Shown here: positions 16,053-26,600 of the stretch, in pieces
Position numbering within the stretch: position 1 is the first letter of the stretch
Layout of the letters: each line of letters starts with the position of its first letter
DNA from: CBDVBZ01 sp965372355
GTDB lineage: Bacteria; Krumholzibacteriota; Krumholzibacteriia; WVZY01
Length of the DNA: 38,428 nucleotides
Direction of reading: 5' to 3'
Assembly (NCBI GenBank): GCA_965372355.1
Contig: CBDVBZ010000018.1
Coordinates: 1 to 38,428, forward strand
The notes under the pieces: generated by a model
Database searches by the model: none
What the model was told of the DNA's origin: nothing
What the model saw: the letters and a program-made list of their open reading frames with translations, nothing else
Made by a program: the position numbers and the translations under genes

Positions 16053-16667
16053 TCAGCGCGCGGCGCCATCGAGGTGGCCGACGTCGTTGAGCGCATCGAT
16101 GCGCGGCCTCCCCATCGGGAATATCACCCTGGTAATCGAAGCGTTGTGGATCTTGAAGCGCCACATGTCGTCGAGCTTCAACCCAAGAAGGCTGGTCAGA
16201 TACGTGCAAATTACGCCGCCGTGTGCAAAGATGACAATCCCGGCATCATCATGCCGGCCCCGGAGGAGCTCGATCTCCTTCGTCGCCCGGGAGCGAAACG
16301 AGCGCAGGGTCTCCCCGCCTTTGATACGGACCTTCGACGGCTGCTGGAACCACATCGCTGTCTCTTTGGGTAGTCGTCTCTTTAGAACAGCTGCTTCGAC
16401 GCCTTCCCATTCCCCGAGATTAATCTCGCGGAGGTTGGGCCGCGCCTCGATGTGCAGCCGGTGACCCAGCGCAATATGGGCCGTGTCCATCGCGCGGGTT
16501 GCCGTACTCGAGTAGGCGACATCGATCTTCTCCGAATCGAGTCTCCCTCGCAGCCACGCCGATTGTTCCCGACCCAGATCGCTCAGGTCGCAATCCTGAA
16601 AACCCTGGATGATACCATCCCGGTTCCATACCGATTCGCCATGGCGTATGAGTAGTAGTCGCTGCAT
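16053..16667 (-). CDS. Histidine phosphatase (phosphoglycerate mutase-like) family protein
   Basis: A 204-residue soluble protein of the branch-1 histidine phosphatase superfamily. The phospho-accepting signature LIRHGES places the catalytic His at residue 9 with Arg8; other active-site residues are Arg58 (TRAMDTA), Glu81 (REINLGEWEG) and His149 (FAHGG). Family members include cofactor-dependent phosphoglycerate mutases, alpha-ribazole phosphatase and broad phosphatases; at this length and without the long mutase insertion, a phosphatase is more likely than a glycolytic mutase, but the substrate cannot be assigned. ATG start without Shine-Dalgarno; see the -10 site at 16676. Confidence 0.9.
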   Translation of the reverse strand: MQRLLLIRHGESVWNRDGIIQGFQDCDLSDLGREQSAWLRGRLDSEKIDVAYSSTATRAMDTAHIALGHRLHIEARPNLREINLGEWEGVEAAVLKRRLPKETAMWFQQPSKVRIKGGETLRSFRSRATKEIELLRGRHDDAGIVIFAHGGVICTYLTSLLGLKLDDMWRFKIHNASITRVIFPMGRPRIDALNDVGHLDGAAR

Positions 16668-16675
16668 AGACGTCT

Positions 16676-16681
16676 ATCATA
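16676..16681 (-). promoter_or_regulatory. Candidate extended -10 site for a near-leaderless phosphatase mRNA
   Basis: On the minus strand TGG-TATGAT (extended -10, 5/6 match in the hexamer) ends 8 nt before the phosphatase ATG. Transcription from it would begin within about two bases of the start codon, fitting the lack of a ribosome binding site. No convincing -35 was seen. Confidence 0.35.
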
Positions 16682-16774
16682 CCATAACACCACGGCGGTT
16701 CGCAGAGGCCGAATCGTCTGCGTCCGTGGGCGGGCGGGCAGCGCCTCAAGACCGCCACCATTCGGCGCGATACG

Positions 16775-16804
16775 TTGCAATCCGGAGCCACGTTGTGCTA
16801 AAAT
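16775..16804 (+). promoter_or_regulatory. Candidate promoter for the plus-strand exported-protein/kinase genes
   Basis: TTGCAA (16775-16780, 4/6) and TAAAAT (16799-16804, 5/6) are 18 bp apart, and TGC immediately precedes the -10 as an extended element. The predicted start lies near 16811, about 70 nt before the GTG at 16882 and just upstream of the inverted repeat at 16815-16846. Confidence 0.45.
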
Positions 16805-16814
16805 TGCTCCGCGG

Positions 16815-16846
16815 CCGAGGTCTATGACAAAAAAGGCAGACCTCGG
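16815..16846 (+). repeat. Perfect 9-bp inverted repeat in the leader of the 16882 gene
   Basis: CCGAGGTCT (16815-16823) and AGACCTCGG (16838-16846) are exact reverse complements around a 14-nt A-rich loop. It begins a few bases after the predicted transcription start and ends 35 nt before the GTG start. There is no U-run behind it, so it is more likely an mRNA 5' hairpin or an operator than a terminator. Confidence 0.5.
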
Positions 16847-16881
16847 AGCGCCGGACACCCATTGAGCGCCAGGGAGGGTTT

Positions 16882-17772
16882 GTGGACAAGCGACGATTGA
16901 ACAGAATCTATGGTGGCGCGGCGATCGCACTGCTGATGATCGCGGTGTTCTTCCCGGCCATGAGCTGGGGGCACCCGGCATATGAGGTGGTCGACGCGAT
17001 TTGGTACCATCTTGGGGGGAAAGAGGCCTACGAGAAGTGCCGTTATCTCGAGTTCGTATGGACATATGAGCATGAGGGGGATGTGAAGGCGACCCGATCG
17101 CATACGTGGGACCGCTATGAGGGCGACTACGTTCTCGAGTTCACCGATTCGAAGACCCACGACACATACAAGGTGTATTTCAACGTCAACTCCAGGAAAG
17201 GCGTTGCGTTCAAGAACGGCGCCGCGGTTGGCGAGGACGAGACCGCCCAGGTGCTGGAGCGCGCGTACTCCATGTTCATCAACGACACGTACTGGTTGCT
17301 CCTGCCAACGAAGCTCAACGACCCGGGAGTCCGCCTCCAGTTCATCGGACACGCGCGCAAGGCGGGCGAACGCGATATTGAAGAACCCTCCGCCCCGAGT
17401 TGGATCGACGTAACGGATGAGGAGGCGGTACGAGAGCACAACGAGCGGGTCAAGCAGGGGTCCGGGATAGAAGACCCGCAGAGTTTGCTCATCGTCCTTC
17501 ATCTCTGGTTCTCCAAGAAGGTGGGTCTGACGCCCGGAGACGAGTACTGGCTCTACGTAACGCATGATGGAGCCGTCGTCGGCTGGCGCTACGTCCTCGA
17601 GGGCGGGGATGAGGGTGAATGGGTGTGGACGGAAGAGACGGACTGCGGGATGGGGATCACCCTGCCGACGAAGAGGAACTCGGCGGACGGAAGCGGAGTC
17701 GTTGTCTTCCCCAACGTGACGTTCAGCGAAACAATGGATCGCGGCGTCTTCGAGCCGTCCCCCGGAGGCTAG
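16882..17772 (+). CDS. Exported protein of unknown function
   Basis: A 296-residue protein not assigned to a named family. It starts at GTG 16882, 4 nt after GGGAGGG. Residues 1-30 form a signal peptide (basic MDKRRLNR, then GGAAIALLMIAVFFPAMSWG), with likely cleavage near SWG-H. The mature part has a recurring style seen in exported FCB-group proteins: LGGKEAYEKCRYLEFVWTYEHEG, a WDRYEGDYVLEF segment, YKVYFNVNSRKG, INDTYWLLLPTKLNDPGV and a late YVTHDGAVVGWRYV. Alternating hydrophobic residues suggest a beta-sheet sandwich or half-barrel like lipid-binding LolA/DUF6503-type proteins; that is inference. There is no lipobox, so it is probably periplasmic. It is followed after 96 bp by the FecR-like gene in the same direction. 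Confidence 0.75.
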   Translation: MDKRRLNRIYGGAAIALLMIAVFFPAMSWGHPAYEVVDAIWYHLGGKEAYEKCRYLEFVWTYEHEGDVKATRSHTWDRYEGDYVLEFTDSKTHDTYKVYFNVNSRKGVAFKNGAAVGEDETAQVLERAYSMFINDTYWLLLPTKLNDPGVRLQFIGHARKAGERDIEEPSAPSWIDVTDEEAVREHNERVKQGSGIEDPQSLLIVLHLWFSKKVGLTPGDEYWLYVTHDGAVVGWRYVLEGGDEGEWVWTEETDCGMGITLPTKRNSADGSGVVVFPNVTFSETMDRGVFEPSPGG

Positions 17773-17868
17773 GCATACGTCACGGGTGACCGATATTCCG
17801 ACCAACTATTCCTGCGTGCCGTTGTAATACAAACAGAACCCGGCACAAAGGAAGGAAGGGTATTCGAG

Positions 17869-18846
17869 ATGCGACCCAAGGTATCTTCGGTAGTCATGCC
17901 GTTGCTGGCCGTGGCAGCGTTGCTCGCCTACGCGCCGATGCAAGAGCCTTCTCCCAGGCAAGCCCTTGCAGAAACACCGTTTGCATTGATTTTGAATTGC
18001 CACGGTGACGTTGTGGTGCACCGCGGCGGCTCGCCGATCAAGGCGACCTTGGGGTTTCAGCTCAACGAGGATGATCTCATCGAGGTCGCGGATGGGGCTT
18101 CAATCGAGATCGCTTTCGACACCGGTCTCATCCAACTTCTGGAGGGCCCGAGCAAGATCACGGTGAGACCTCCGAAGACGAGGCAAACCGATCAGGCGCA
18201 GCTGCCCGATCAGGGCATCCAGATCGTCCAGAATTTTATCAAGTTGAAGGACGCCGAAGGGGCAAGCTCGGTCGCCAGGCTGCGTGGGGGCAACAAGGCC
18301 ACAGAGATCCGGGCGGAATCCCCCACTCACACGACGATTCGCGATGGGTACCCGACGTTCCGGTGGATCGCCACCGAGCCGGCAGCGGACTTGAAGCTGA
18401 CCCTTTATAATGAAGAGGGGATCCAGTGGGAAGCAGATGTCACGGGAGCGACAGACGTTGCCTACCCCGCGGACGCACCCGCGCTGGAGGCCGGCGTATC
18501 CTACTCGTGGATTGTTGAGACAGCGGATCCTCTGCAATTCCCGCCACTTAGAAGTGCGATGGCCTATTTCGAGGTCCTCCCTCAGGATCAGGCGAAGGCA
18601 CTCGAAACCTCGCTGGGCAAGCTGGGCCGTGAGGCGATGACAAGTGAATCGTCCTATCATCTCGTTCGCGCCAGCCTGTTTTACAACTATGGACTGGTAG
18701 CCGACGCAATAGACGAAACGCGAGAAGCGGTCGCTGCGGACGAGGACAATACCACTCTGCAGTCGATTCTGGCACACCTCTACGTCCAGGTCGGTCTGAC
18801 GCACGAGGCGATCCAGGAGTACGATCGCCTGCTCAAGAAACGATAA
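17869..18846 (+). CDS. Exported FecR-like/TPR protein
   Basis: A 325-residue exported protein. Signal peptide about residues 1-35 (MRPKVSSVVMPLLAVAALLAY ... ALAET). Then a FecR-type beta-domain: LNCHGDVVVHRGGSPIKATLGFQLNEDDLIEVADGA with a repeated GLIQLLEGPSKITV turn (about 40-105). Next an immunoglobulin-like segment with PTFRWIATEPAADLKLTLYN and YPADAPALEAGVSYSWIVET (about 140-225), of the kind found in proteins that accompany CHAT proteases. The last ~90 residues are TPR-like helices ending EAIQEYDRLLKKR. A strong GGAAGGAAGGG lies 8 nt before the ATG. A small palindrome GTCAC-GG-GTGAC occurs upstream at 17779-17790. FecR domains usually relay envelope signals; no sigma or anti-sigma gene is adjacent, and the kinase gene follows 37 nt later. 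Confidence 0.8.
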   Translation: MRPKVSSVVMPLLAVAALLAYAPMQEPSPRQALAETPFALILNCHGDVVVHRGGSPIKATLGFQLNEDDLIEVADGASIEIAFDTGLIQLLEGPSKITVRPPKTRQTDQAQLPDQGIQIVQNFIKLKDAEGASSVARLRGGNKATEIRAESPTHTTIRDGYPTFRWIATEPAADLKLTLYNEEGIQWEADVTGATDVAYPADAPALEAGVSYSWIVETADPLQFPPLRSAMAYFEVLPQDQAKALETSLGKLGREAMTSESSYHLVRASLFYNYGLVADAIDETREAVAADEDNTTLQSILAHLYVQVGLTHEAIQEYDRLLKKR

Positions 18847-18883
18847 ACTTGCCTCGCACGGTCGTTATCCCGTAACCTGAGGT

Positions 18884-20545
18884 ATGGCTCCAGAGACCAT
18901 CGCAGGTTACGAAATCGAGGGTGAGCTCGGCCGTGGCGGGATGGGTGTTGTTTACACCGCCCTCGACACGACACTCCAACGCCGCGTAGCTCTCAAAGTC
19001 ATCCATTCACAGACAATTAGCCCCGAGAACAAAGAGCGGTTTCTCCGCGAGGCCCGGGCGTGCTCGGCAATCAATCACCCGAACATCGTGACCGTGTACG
19101 CCGCCGGTGAGGACGATCAGGGGCGTCCCTATCTGGCCATGGAGTTCCTCGAGGGTCGCACGATGCGGGAAGTCATCGATGAGGGTCCAGTGCCCTGGGA
19201 GCAGGCCACCTCATGGGCGATCGATCTTCTCGATGCTCTCAACCGGCTCCACAGTGAGGCGATCATCCATCGAGACCTCAAACCCGAGAACATATTTGTC
19301 ACGACCGAGGGACGAGTCAAGCTGATGGACTTTGGCATCGCTCACATGAGCTCGGCACGCACGTTGACGCAGGCCGGCCAATCGCTGGGTACGGCTCACT
19401 ACATGTCTCCCGAGCAGGCAGCGGCCAGGAAGGTGGATACGCGTAGCGATATCTTCTCGTTTGCCACGGTGCTCTACGAGATACTCGCCAGCCGGCTGCC
19501 CTTCGAAGGAGAGCACCCGATGGCAGTGCTGTACTCGATCACCAACAGCCCGCCCGCGCCGCTTGCGGGCGGTGATGTCGACATCCCGCCGGAGCTCGAG
19601 GAGGTCGTAAAGAAGGCGCTGGAGAAAAACCCGGATGACCGATACGCCAGCGCCGATGAGTTCAAGGCGGTGCTGCAGGGGCTTACCGGCGACGGAGAGA
19701 CCGTTGTCAGGACCTCGTCGAAACGCCTCATCATTACCATCGCGGCGATCGGCGTCCTCATCGCGGCGGCCTTGATCACCGGCCAGCTCATTACGGGTGG
19801 CGACGGCGAGGCCCCGCGTGACAAGGCCATTGCGCTCCACGACCTTGGCGTGACCGCCGAGGGCGAGGAAGACTACGAGCAGGCAAAGGCCCATTATCGC
19901 GATGCGGTCCGTGCCGATCCAACCTTTCCACTGTCGTGGAACAACCTGGGCATGATCGCTCTCGTGGTTGACAGAGACCCCGCATCGGCTGACTCGCTGT
20001 ATCGGCAGGCAATCAAGGCCGACCCGAACAACAAAAACGCTTTGCTCAACCTGGGTTCGCTGCGTTGGGACATGGGTGATTTCGACGCTGCGGAATCATA
20101 CATTGCGGCCTCTGTCGAAAGCGACTCGACATTCGTCAGAGGTTACAACGACCTCGCGGCGCTGCTCCTTGAGCGTGACCGGGCCGAAGAGGCTTTGACC
20201 GTTCTCTGGCTGGGTCTCGAGCGCCGTCCCGACAACCCGATTCTCCTGAAGAAGCTCGGCGAGGTGCAGATGGATCTGGATCAGAAGGAAGAAGCACTGC
20301 AGAGCTGGAAGACCGCTCTCAACGAGGCGGCAAAACTCTACCGGGACGAACGGCTGGCCGCCGCCATCGACACGGACAAGGACGAACTCCAGAGGGTCGC
20401 CGCCGCGGTCCACGCCCTCATGGCTCAGTGGTATGAGGAAACCGGCGATACGGACGATGCCATCAACCACTGGAAGCAGGCGGCCACCTCCAAAGAGTAC
20501 GAGGACAAGGCGGCCCGGGCTCTGCAGCGACTCGGCTCGCAATAG
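18884..20545 (+). CDS. Membrane Ser/Thr protein kinase with extracytoplasmic TPR domain
   Basis: A 553-residue Hanks-type kinase. Kinase domain about 8-267: glycine loop GRGGMGVV (16-23), ATP lysine Lys38, HRDLKPEN (129-136, catalytic Asp131), DFG (149-151), SPE in place of APE (175-177), and DxxSFA-type helix F start. The HRD arginine makes it an RD kinase that is probably activated by phosphorylation of the loop (SARTLTQAGQSLGT). A single membrane helix spans about 282-303. The remaining ~250 residues are TPR repeats (for example FPLSWNNLGMIALVV, NNKNALLNLGSLRWDMGDFDAAESYI), predicted outside the cytoplasm, so the protein could sense or hold exported partners. ATG at 18884 with TGAGG 4 nt upstream. 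It is probably co-transcribed with the FecR-like gene. Confidence 0.93.
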   Translation: MAPETIAGYEIEGELGRGGMGVVYTALDTTLQRRVALKVIHSQTISPENKERFLREARACSAINHPNIVTVYAAGEDDQGRPYLAMEFLEGRTMREVIDEGPVPWEQATSWAIDLLDALNRLHSEAIIHRDLKPENIFVTTEGRVKLMDFGIAHMSSARTLTQAGQSLGTAHYMSPEQAAARKVDTRSDIFSFATVLYEILASRLPFEGEHPMAVLYSITNSPPAPLAGGDVDIPPELEEVVKKALEKNPDDRYASADEFKAVLQGLTGDGETVVRTSSKRLIITIAAIGVLIAAALITGQLITGGDGEAPRDKAIALHDLGVTAEGEEDYEQAKAHYRDAVRADPTFPLSWNNLGMIALVVDRDPASADSLYRQAIKADPNNKNALLNLGSLRWDMGDFDAAESYIAASVESDSTFVRGYNDLAALLLERDRAEEALTVLWLGLERRPDNPILLKKLGEVQMDLDQKEEALQSWKTALNEAAKLYRDERLAAAIDTDKDELQRVAAAVHALMAQWYEETGDTDDAINHWKQAATSKEYEDKAARALQRLGSQ

Positions 20546-20571
20546 AATCTCCCGCAACGGCTCTTATGAGA

Positions 20572-20600
20572 AAGGCCGCCCCGACAAACGGGACGGCCTT
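20572..20600. terminator. Bidirectional terminator-like hairpin between convergent genes
   Basis: AAGGCCGCCCCG (20572-20583), loop ACAAA, and CGGGACGGCCTT (20589-20600) form a 12-bp stem with one C/A mismatch. It lies between the kinase stop (20545) and the giant-protein stop (20629), which converge. Neither side has a long T-run; the minus side has CCTTTCTC. Probably a shared, weak intrinsic terminator. Confidence 0.55.
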
Positions 20601-20628
20601 GACTACTACCGCAAAGCACCTCCAGTTT

Positions 20629-23600
20629 TTACTTGAGCATCACCATCTTCTTCGTGGCTGTATGTCTGCCGGCCTGGATACGGTAGAAATAGACACCGCT
20701 GGCGACGGACCGTCCGTTGGCATCTTTGCCATCCCACGTCACGTCGTAATGATCGGCTCTGCGTCTATCGTTGACCAGCGTGCGCACGTGGCGCCCGGCC
20801 ACGTCATAAACCACGAGCTTGACCGGACTATCCTCGGGCACGGTAAACCGGATGATGGTCGTCGGGTTGAACGGGTTTGGCGCGTTTTGTTCGAGAGCAA
20901 ACCTTGCCGCATAGACGAACGTGTACGGGCCGAATGTCTCGCCGGCCCGCCCCTTGCTGATCCCTTGCAGCTTGTAGTAGTAGGTCTCGTTCAAGTGGAC
21001 GTTTCCGTCATCGAACTGATAGACCGTCCCCTCGCCGCGCGCTGCCACGACACTGGTCGTGATGCGCTCGTACCCGCTATCCTCCTGCTGAGAGCGCAGG
21101 ATGTGAAATCCACCGATGCCGTTCTCGGCAGCCGTGGTCCAATGGATCCGGGCTGCCCGCTTCTCGTTGGTGATCTGCACATCGGCAAGTGCCACAGCCG
21201 GCGGTGCGCCAATGGTGAAGATTTCCCGACTCAACCCCGAACCGATTTCTCTTTGATTTTTGTACAGAATCACAATCACGCGGCACGCCGTGAAGTGACC
21301 CTGAGGTGTCGTCCAGGAAACCGAACCCGTGTCGGGGACCCTGCCGGCAATCAGATACCAGTCATCCCCGTCATTCGGGGTCCAGAAGACATCCACCGCG
21401 TCTGCCAGCACGCCTGGAGGCGACTCCCACATGATGTCGATTGTCTGTCCGGTGGCGAGCGGCGAGCCTGCCTTCGGTGATACCACCCGGAACGCGCGCG
21501 TCTCTACCGTATCGCGGCCGGCGAACATGCGACCGCGCACGTATCCCGTGATCACCAGCGGCACCTCCGCGCCCTGCGGGACACCATACTGGAGATCCAG
21601 ACGGTCGAATTTCACGTGGAGCTCATCGACGCCATTCCCATCCTTGTCCATGATCTCCGTTTCACCCTCCAGGGCCCATATGCCACTGGATTCGCCGTTT
21701 TCGTCCGCGCCGAGCAGCCTCACCGTGGCGATATCGATATCCGGCGGATAGTAGGCTTTCGGCTCGAGGGGCAACTCGATCGTCGCCTCGATGTATCGGA
21801 AGGCGGTCGACTTTATGCTGAGGCCGTCTCCACCGTCGGGAACCGGGTTCCAGATCGTGACCGCTCGCGGTTCGACATGGACGATAGCCGGCAGGGTCCC
21901 CATATCGGGCCCGAGCACCGTGATCGTCTTATCGCCCGGGTTGCTGACCAGGACCGTTCCCGACCCGGTCGGGTCAAAGACGACAAACGCCGGGTCCTCA
22001 CCGGCATCGATCACGGCAACGATCGTCAGTTCGATCGCCGTCTCGGGGACGTCGACGACGCTGATGCCGCCCGTAAAATCGAGCGAGAGAACGAGGATCT
22101 CGTCGCTGATCTCCTGAACCGCCCAGACCTGTGCACCGTCCGGTGTGATCGAGAGGCTGCGGGTCTGCTGAGTACCTCCGCCGCCGAATGTACCGATCAC
22201 CTGGTTCTCGGTCGGACTCTCCGCAACAATATCGTAAACAAGGATCTGGCCCAGGACCGTCAACGCGACGAGCTTGGTCCCGTCGGGTGTGATCGAGAGG
22301 CTGCGGGTCGCCGTATTGCCCGTGCCGATGTTGCCGATGACACCGTAATCGACCGCGTTCAAGATCTGAATATCGCCGTCGCCACCGACAAAGAGTCTCG
22401 TCCCATCCGGCGTAATACTGACGCTACGGACGGTCCCCTGGTTGCCCGTGCCGATGTTGCCGATGACGGCATGGAATGTTTCACTGTTCCAGTCGGTATC
22501 GACGATACTCAGATCGTTCGTGCCGGCGTTGGCCACAAAGAGGATGTCGCCGTCGGGGTGTATGGCAAGATCGAGCGGATACGTACCCACGCCGAGATCG
22601 TCGATCCGGGTCTCGAAATCGTCCGACGCCGGATGGATATCGATAATCGAAACGGTCGCCGAGCCGTTGTTTGCGACATAGGCAAACTTGCCATCCGGCG
22701 AGATCACGATCGCCACCGGGTCGATGCCAACGGGAATCGCATCGCCGGAGGAGAGATTCTCGATATCGATCTTGACTACGACATTCTCACCCGTCGCATA
22801 GGCACGACTGCCATCCGGTGTGATCCCGATGCTTCGCGTGGGCTGGTTGCCCGTGCCGATGTTGCCAATCACCTCATCGGCGGCCTCTTCCGCCGGTTGC
22901 AGAACGATAAAGTCGATTATCCCGGGCGAGCCGCCGCCGGCAACCTGCACCTCAACCGGACCGGTGACGGCACCCAGCGGGACGTTGACGTTGAGAAAAT
23001 CATTGCCTGCCGCCGTGATGACGGCCGGGACGCTTGGGTTGAACGTGACGGTGTTCTGCGTCGGATCCGGATTGATCCCCACACCCGATATGACGATCGG
23101 CACCCCCTCCAACCCGCTTGGCGGGTCGACCGAGTTGAGCGAAAGCGGCGGGGGTGGTTCTGCAACGAACGTTGTCGTTATCGGTCCCGTCAGGGGGCCC
23201 GACGCCTCCTGCAACGCCGCTCCCAACACATCCGTGATGATGTCCGTCATCTCGATCGTATACGTCCTGCCAAAACCGAGTGGCATCACCGGCGTCATCG
23301 ACACCTTGCGATCCCCACCGGCGAATCCGTACGTCACGGGAACGACCATCGGGCCATCGAACAATGTAAACGAGCCCGGGCCAATCGAGACAGGATCAAC
23401 GGCGCGTCTAAAGGTCGCCTGAATATTCGTCGTGATGGCCACATTCGGCTCGGCATCGGGCGGCGCCACTGTCAGCACGACGAGCGGCAGTGTCTCCGGG
23501 TCCGCCTCGGCATCCGCCGTAAACGTCACCGGTGAACCGTTCAGACCCATCGCGGTCGCCGTCACCGTATGAACCCCGACGCCGATATCAGGTCCCAGAA

Positions 23601-26600
23601 TCCAGTGGATCGATGCCGTCCCGTCATCTCCGGTCAGCACCGTCTGTTGCGCCGTTCCTGTGGTCGCAAAGAAGCCGCCACCGGCCGTTACGGTAAACGT
23701 CACGGCGACGCCCGTTGCGGGTGTGCCCAGACCGGTGTCTGTCGCCTCGACCCGGATCGGAAACGCCAGCGTCTGGTTTGCGATACCGCTTTGTCCGTCG
23801 CCGCTCTCGAGCGCGAGGTTCTGCGATTGCGCAAAGTCTTGCACGAACGCGGAGTCGCGAAAGGCCGACACGCTGTAGAAGTTCGATGCGTCGGGTGTGT
23901 AGGCAAAGTCCATCCGTGTCAGGTGATGAAAGACATCGCCCGCAATTTCGATGAGCGACAAGTTGATCGGGTCGGAGATGTCAAAGTAATAGAAGCCGCT
24001 ACTTCGGACGTTGACGACCGCCCGGTCGCCGACGGGTGACACGCGAACGTGCTCGAACGTCGGACTTCCCCCACCCACAATGCCGATCGTCCCCAACGCG
24101 ACTGGATTGGCCGGATCGCTTGTGTCGAACGCGCGAAGCGTGCGGTTCGTTACGCCGATGATCTGCGACGTCAACACGATACAGACATTACCATCCGGTG
24201 CAAAGGACATCGACAGCGGGGCCTCGAACGGGACCGTACCCGCCACGACCGCATTACCGACGACGGTCTCGGTCACCATGTCCACAACAAGAATACCCTC
24301 GGTCACGCCCTCGTCTTGTACGGCCAGATAGACGTATCTCCCCGCCGGGTGAAATGCCATCTCGTTTACATTGCCATTCGTCCCCGCGGCACCCGCCAGC
24401 CCAATCGAGTTCGTGATCTGGTAGAGCTGTGGTGAGCTCTCTTCGATATCCACGACGTGAACACTCGTGAGCCCCGGATCCGAAACGAGCAATCTCCGAC
24501 CATCGGGGTGCATCGCCAACCGCGAAACCGCCGTCACACCCAATGTTGAAAGATCCACGATTCCGATCACGTTCTTGAAATTCGTGCTAAAACGATCAGA
24601 GTTGACGACCACGATATCGAGCCCGCCCCCCTGTAGCACGATGGTCCGTTTGCCATCGGGTGTGATGACCACATCGTCCACACCCGTGAACGGCGCGACC
24701 AAGGCCTCATCGAAGAACTGGTTGAACGTTCCGCTTGCAGGGTCGGTATCAAGAAAATAGATCGTGTCCGCATCACCGCCAACCACGGCAAAATCACCTG
24801 TCGGTGAGATGGCGAGCGCGGGGTTGAGCCCGGGCGCTCCAACAGGCTGCGCGCCCCCGGACAACCGAATCCCACCCGCTGGCGTCGCATCGAGCACGGT
24901 GAAAAAAACCGCGTTCGAGAACATCTGGGGTCCGACCGCGTTGGTGCCAACAACCTTCACCGCACCACTGGCAGCCCCGACCGGAACGGTGACAACGATC
25001 GTGCTGTCGGTCAAAACATCCGGTGCCACGAGCACGCCGTCGAAGTCAACTTCCACCGTCTCATCCTCGGCAAAACCGGAGCCGGCAAGGACCAGCCAGC
25101 TACCGACGGGCGCCGCAAGCGGCACCACCGTATCGAGTGTTGGCCCCGCACCGATCGCCACCGCGTTGAGCGTCTCATCCTCCTCCGACGTTGCAAACGC
25201 ATACAGCCCGTCGGAACCGATTTCCGCGGCGGTCGGATTGACACCCAGCGCCGCGTTGTTCACGACCTGGAGAAACGTCCGGCTTTCCGCGCGAAGATCG
25301 ATCACGGTGAATATATTGAGCTCCCGGTTGACGCAGAACAGAAACGTCCCATCCGGCGTCACAACCGGTTGCCTGAGCGACCCACCGGTCGTAACGGTCG
25401 TCAGCTTCGTGAACGAGACGAGCGAGACCACGTCCACGGTGCCCCCCGCATCGGTGACATACGCGATATCGCCCTGCGGATTGGCCGTAACTCCTCTGGG
25501 ATTAAACCCGACCGAGACATCGGCGACGAGCGCATCACTGGCCAGATCGAATACGAGGAGCTTGCCCGTGCCGCTCAAAGCCAGGAGGTACTGCCCGCCC
25601 GCAGTCGCGAGCTCTCCCCGCAGGTTCGGGTCGGCGTCGATAAAACCGACTTGTGTTTCGAACGTCACGGTGTTCGCCTGATTCAGATCCCAGATCGTGA
25701 TCTGACCGAGATCCGTCGGGATAAACGCACGCCGGCCACCGGGCTCAATCAGCAACCCGAGCGGCTCACCGTGCGGTATGTCAATCTCGACATCGATGTC
25801 GATGGGTGTCTCGTCCGTGTTGATCCGGTAGAGCTTGCGCTCTATGCTGCTGATCGCGTAGACGCGGTTGCCCAGCGGTGTCACATCGATATCATCCAGA
25901 CCACTCTCCGTCGTCACCTCGACGCTATTGAGAAAGGTCGACAGGTTTGCATCCGTCTCCACGACTGAGAATCCATCGGTCGTCGCAACAAACGCCCGCA
26001 TGGCATCTGGCAAAAGCGTCACCGCGCGTGGCAGAGCACCCACATCGGAGTCGCCGGCATCGGAGGCTCTCGACACGCCCCCCGGGTCGAGAACGGTGAA
26101 CGGCAGCTCATTGCTTTCCGTTACCTGAACGAGATTCTCTACCTTCACCAGCCCGCTCGTGGCGCTTTCAGGGACCTCGATGACGAGCTGTACCGCCGTA
26201 GCCGACGTCACTGATGCCACGACACCGTCAAACGTCACGACGTTCTGTGCGATGTCAGGCTCGAACCCCGAGCCGTCGATCGTGACCACGGCTCCGACGG
26301 CACCGCTCGGTGGCTCGAGCGATGTAATAAAAACATCGGGCTGAGGTTCGGTCTCGAAGTGACTGACAAACTCAGCGGCGAGCGGGTTGTTGAACTGGTC
26401 CGTGATTCCCGTCGTGACCGTCAGCTTGTAGACGGCGTCAAATGACAGATTCCCACCGGGCAGTATTGTAAGCAGCGAATCATCCAGGCTGGCGAATCCC
26501 CCGAGGCCTACCGACTCATGCGTCGTCGTGTCCTCGAGCGCGATACTGCCCGATGTCGAGTTCAGGTCTATCGACTCGCTGAACTTGATCAGAATCGCCG

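Noticed and set aside
16822..17805. 327-codon minus-strand open frame opposite the exported protein at 16882
   Set aside because: The plus-strand frame has a promoter, ribosome binding site and signal peptide; the minus frame has none and includes the hairpin leader.
21616..23535. 639-codon plus-strand open frame opposite the giant gene
   Set aside because: Antisense to propeller 3 and flanking domains; Arg/Asp-rich shadow with no fold signature. Similar long shadows occur at 6757-7875 and 24764-25681.
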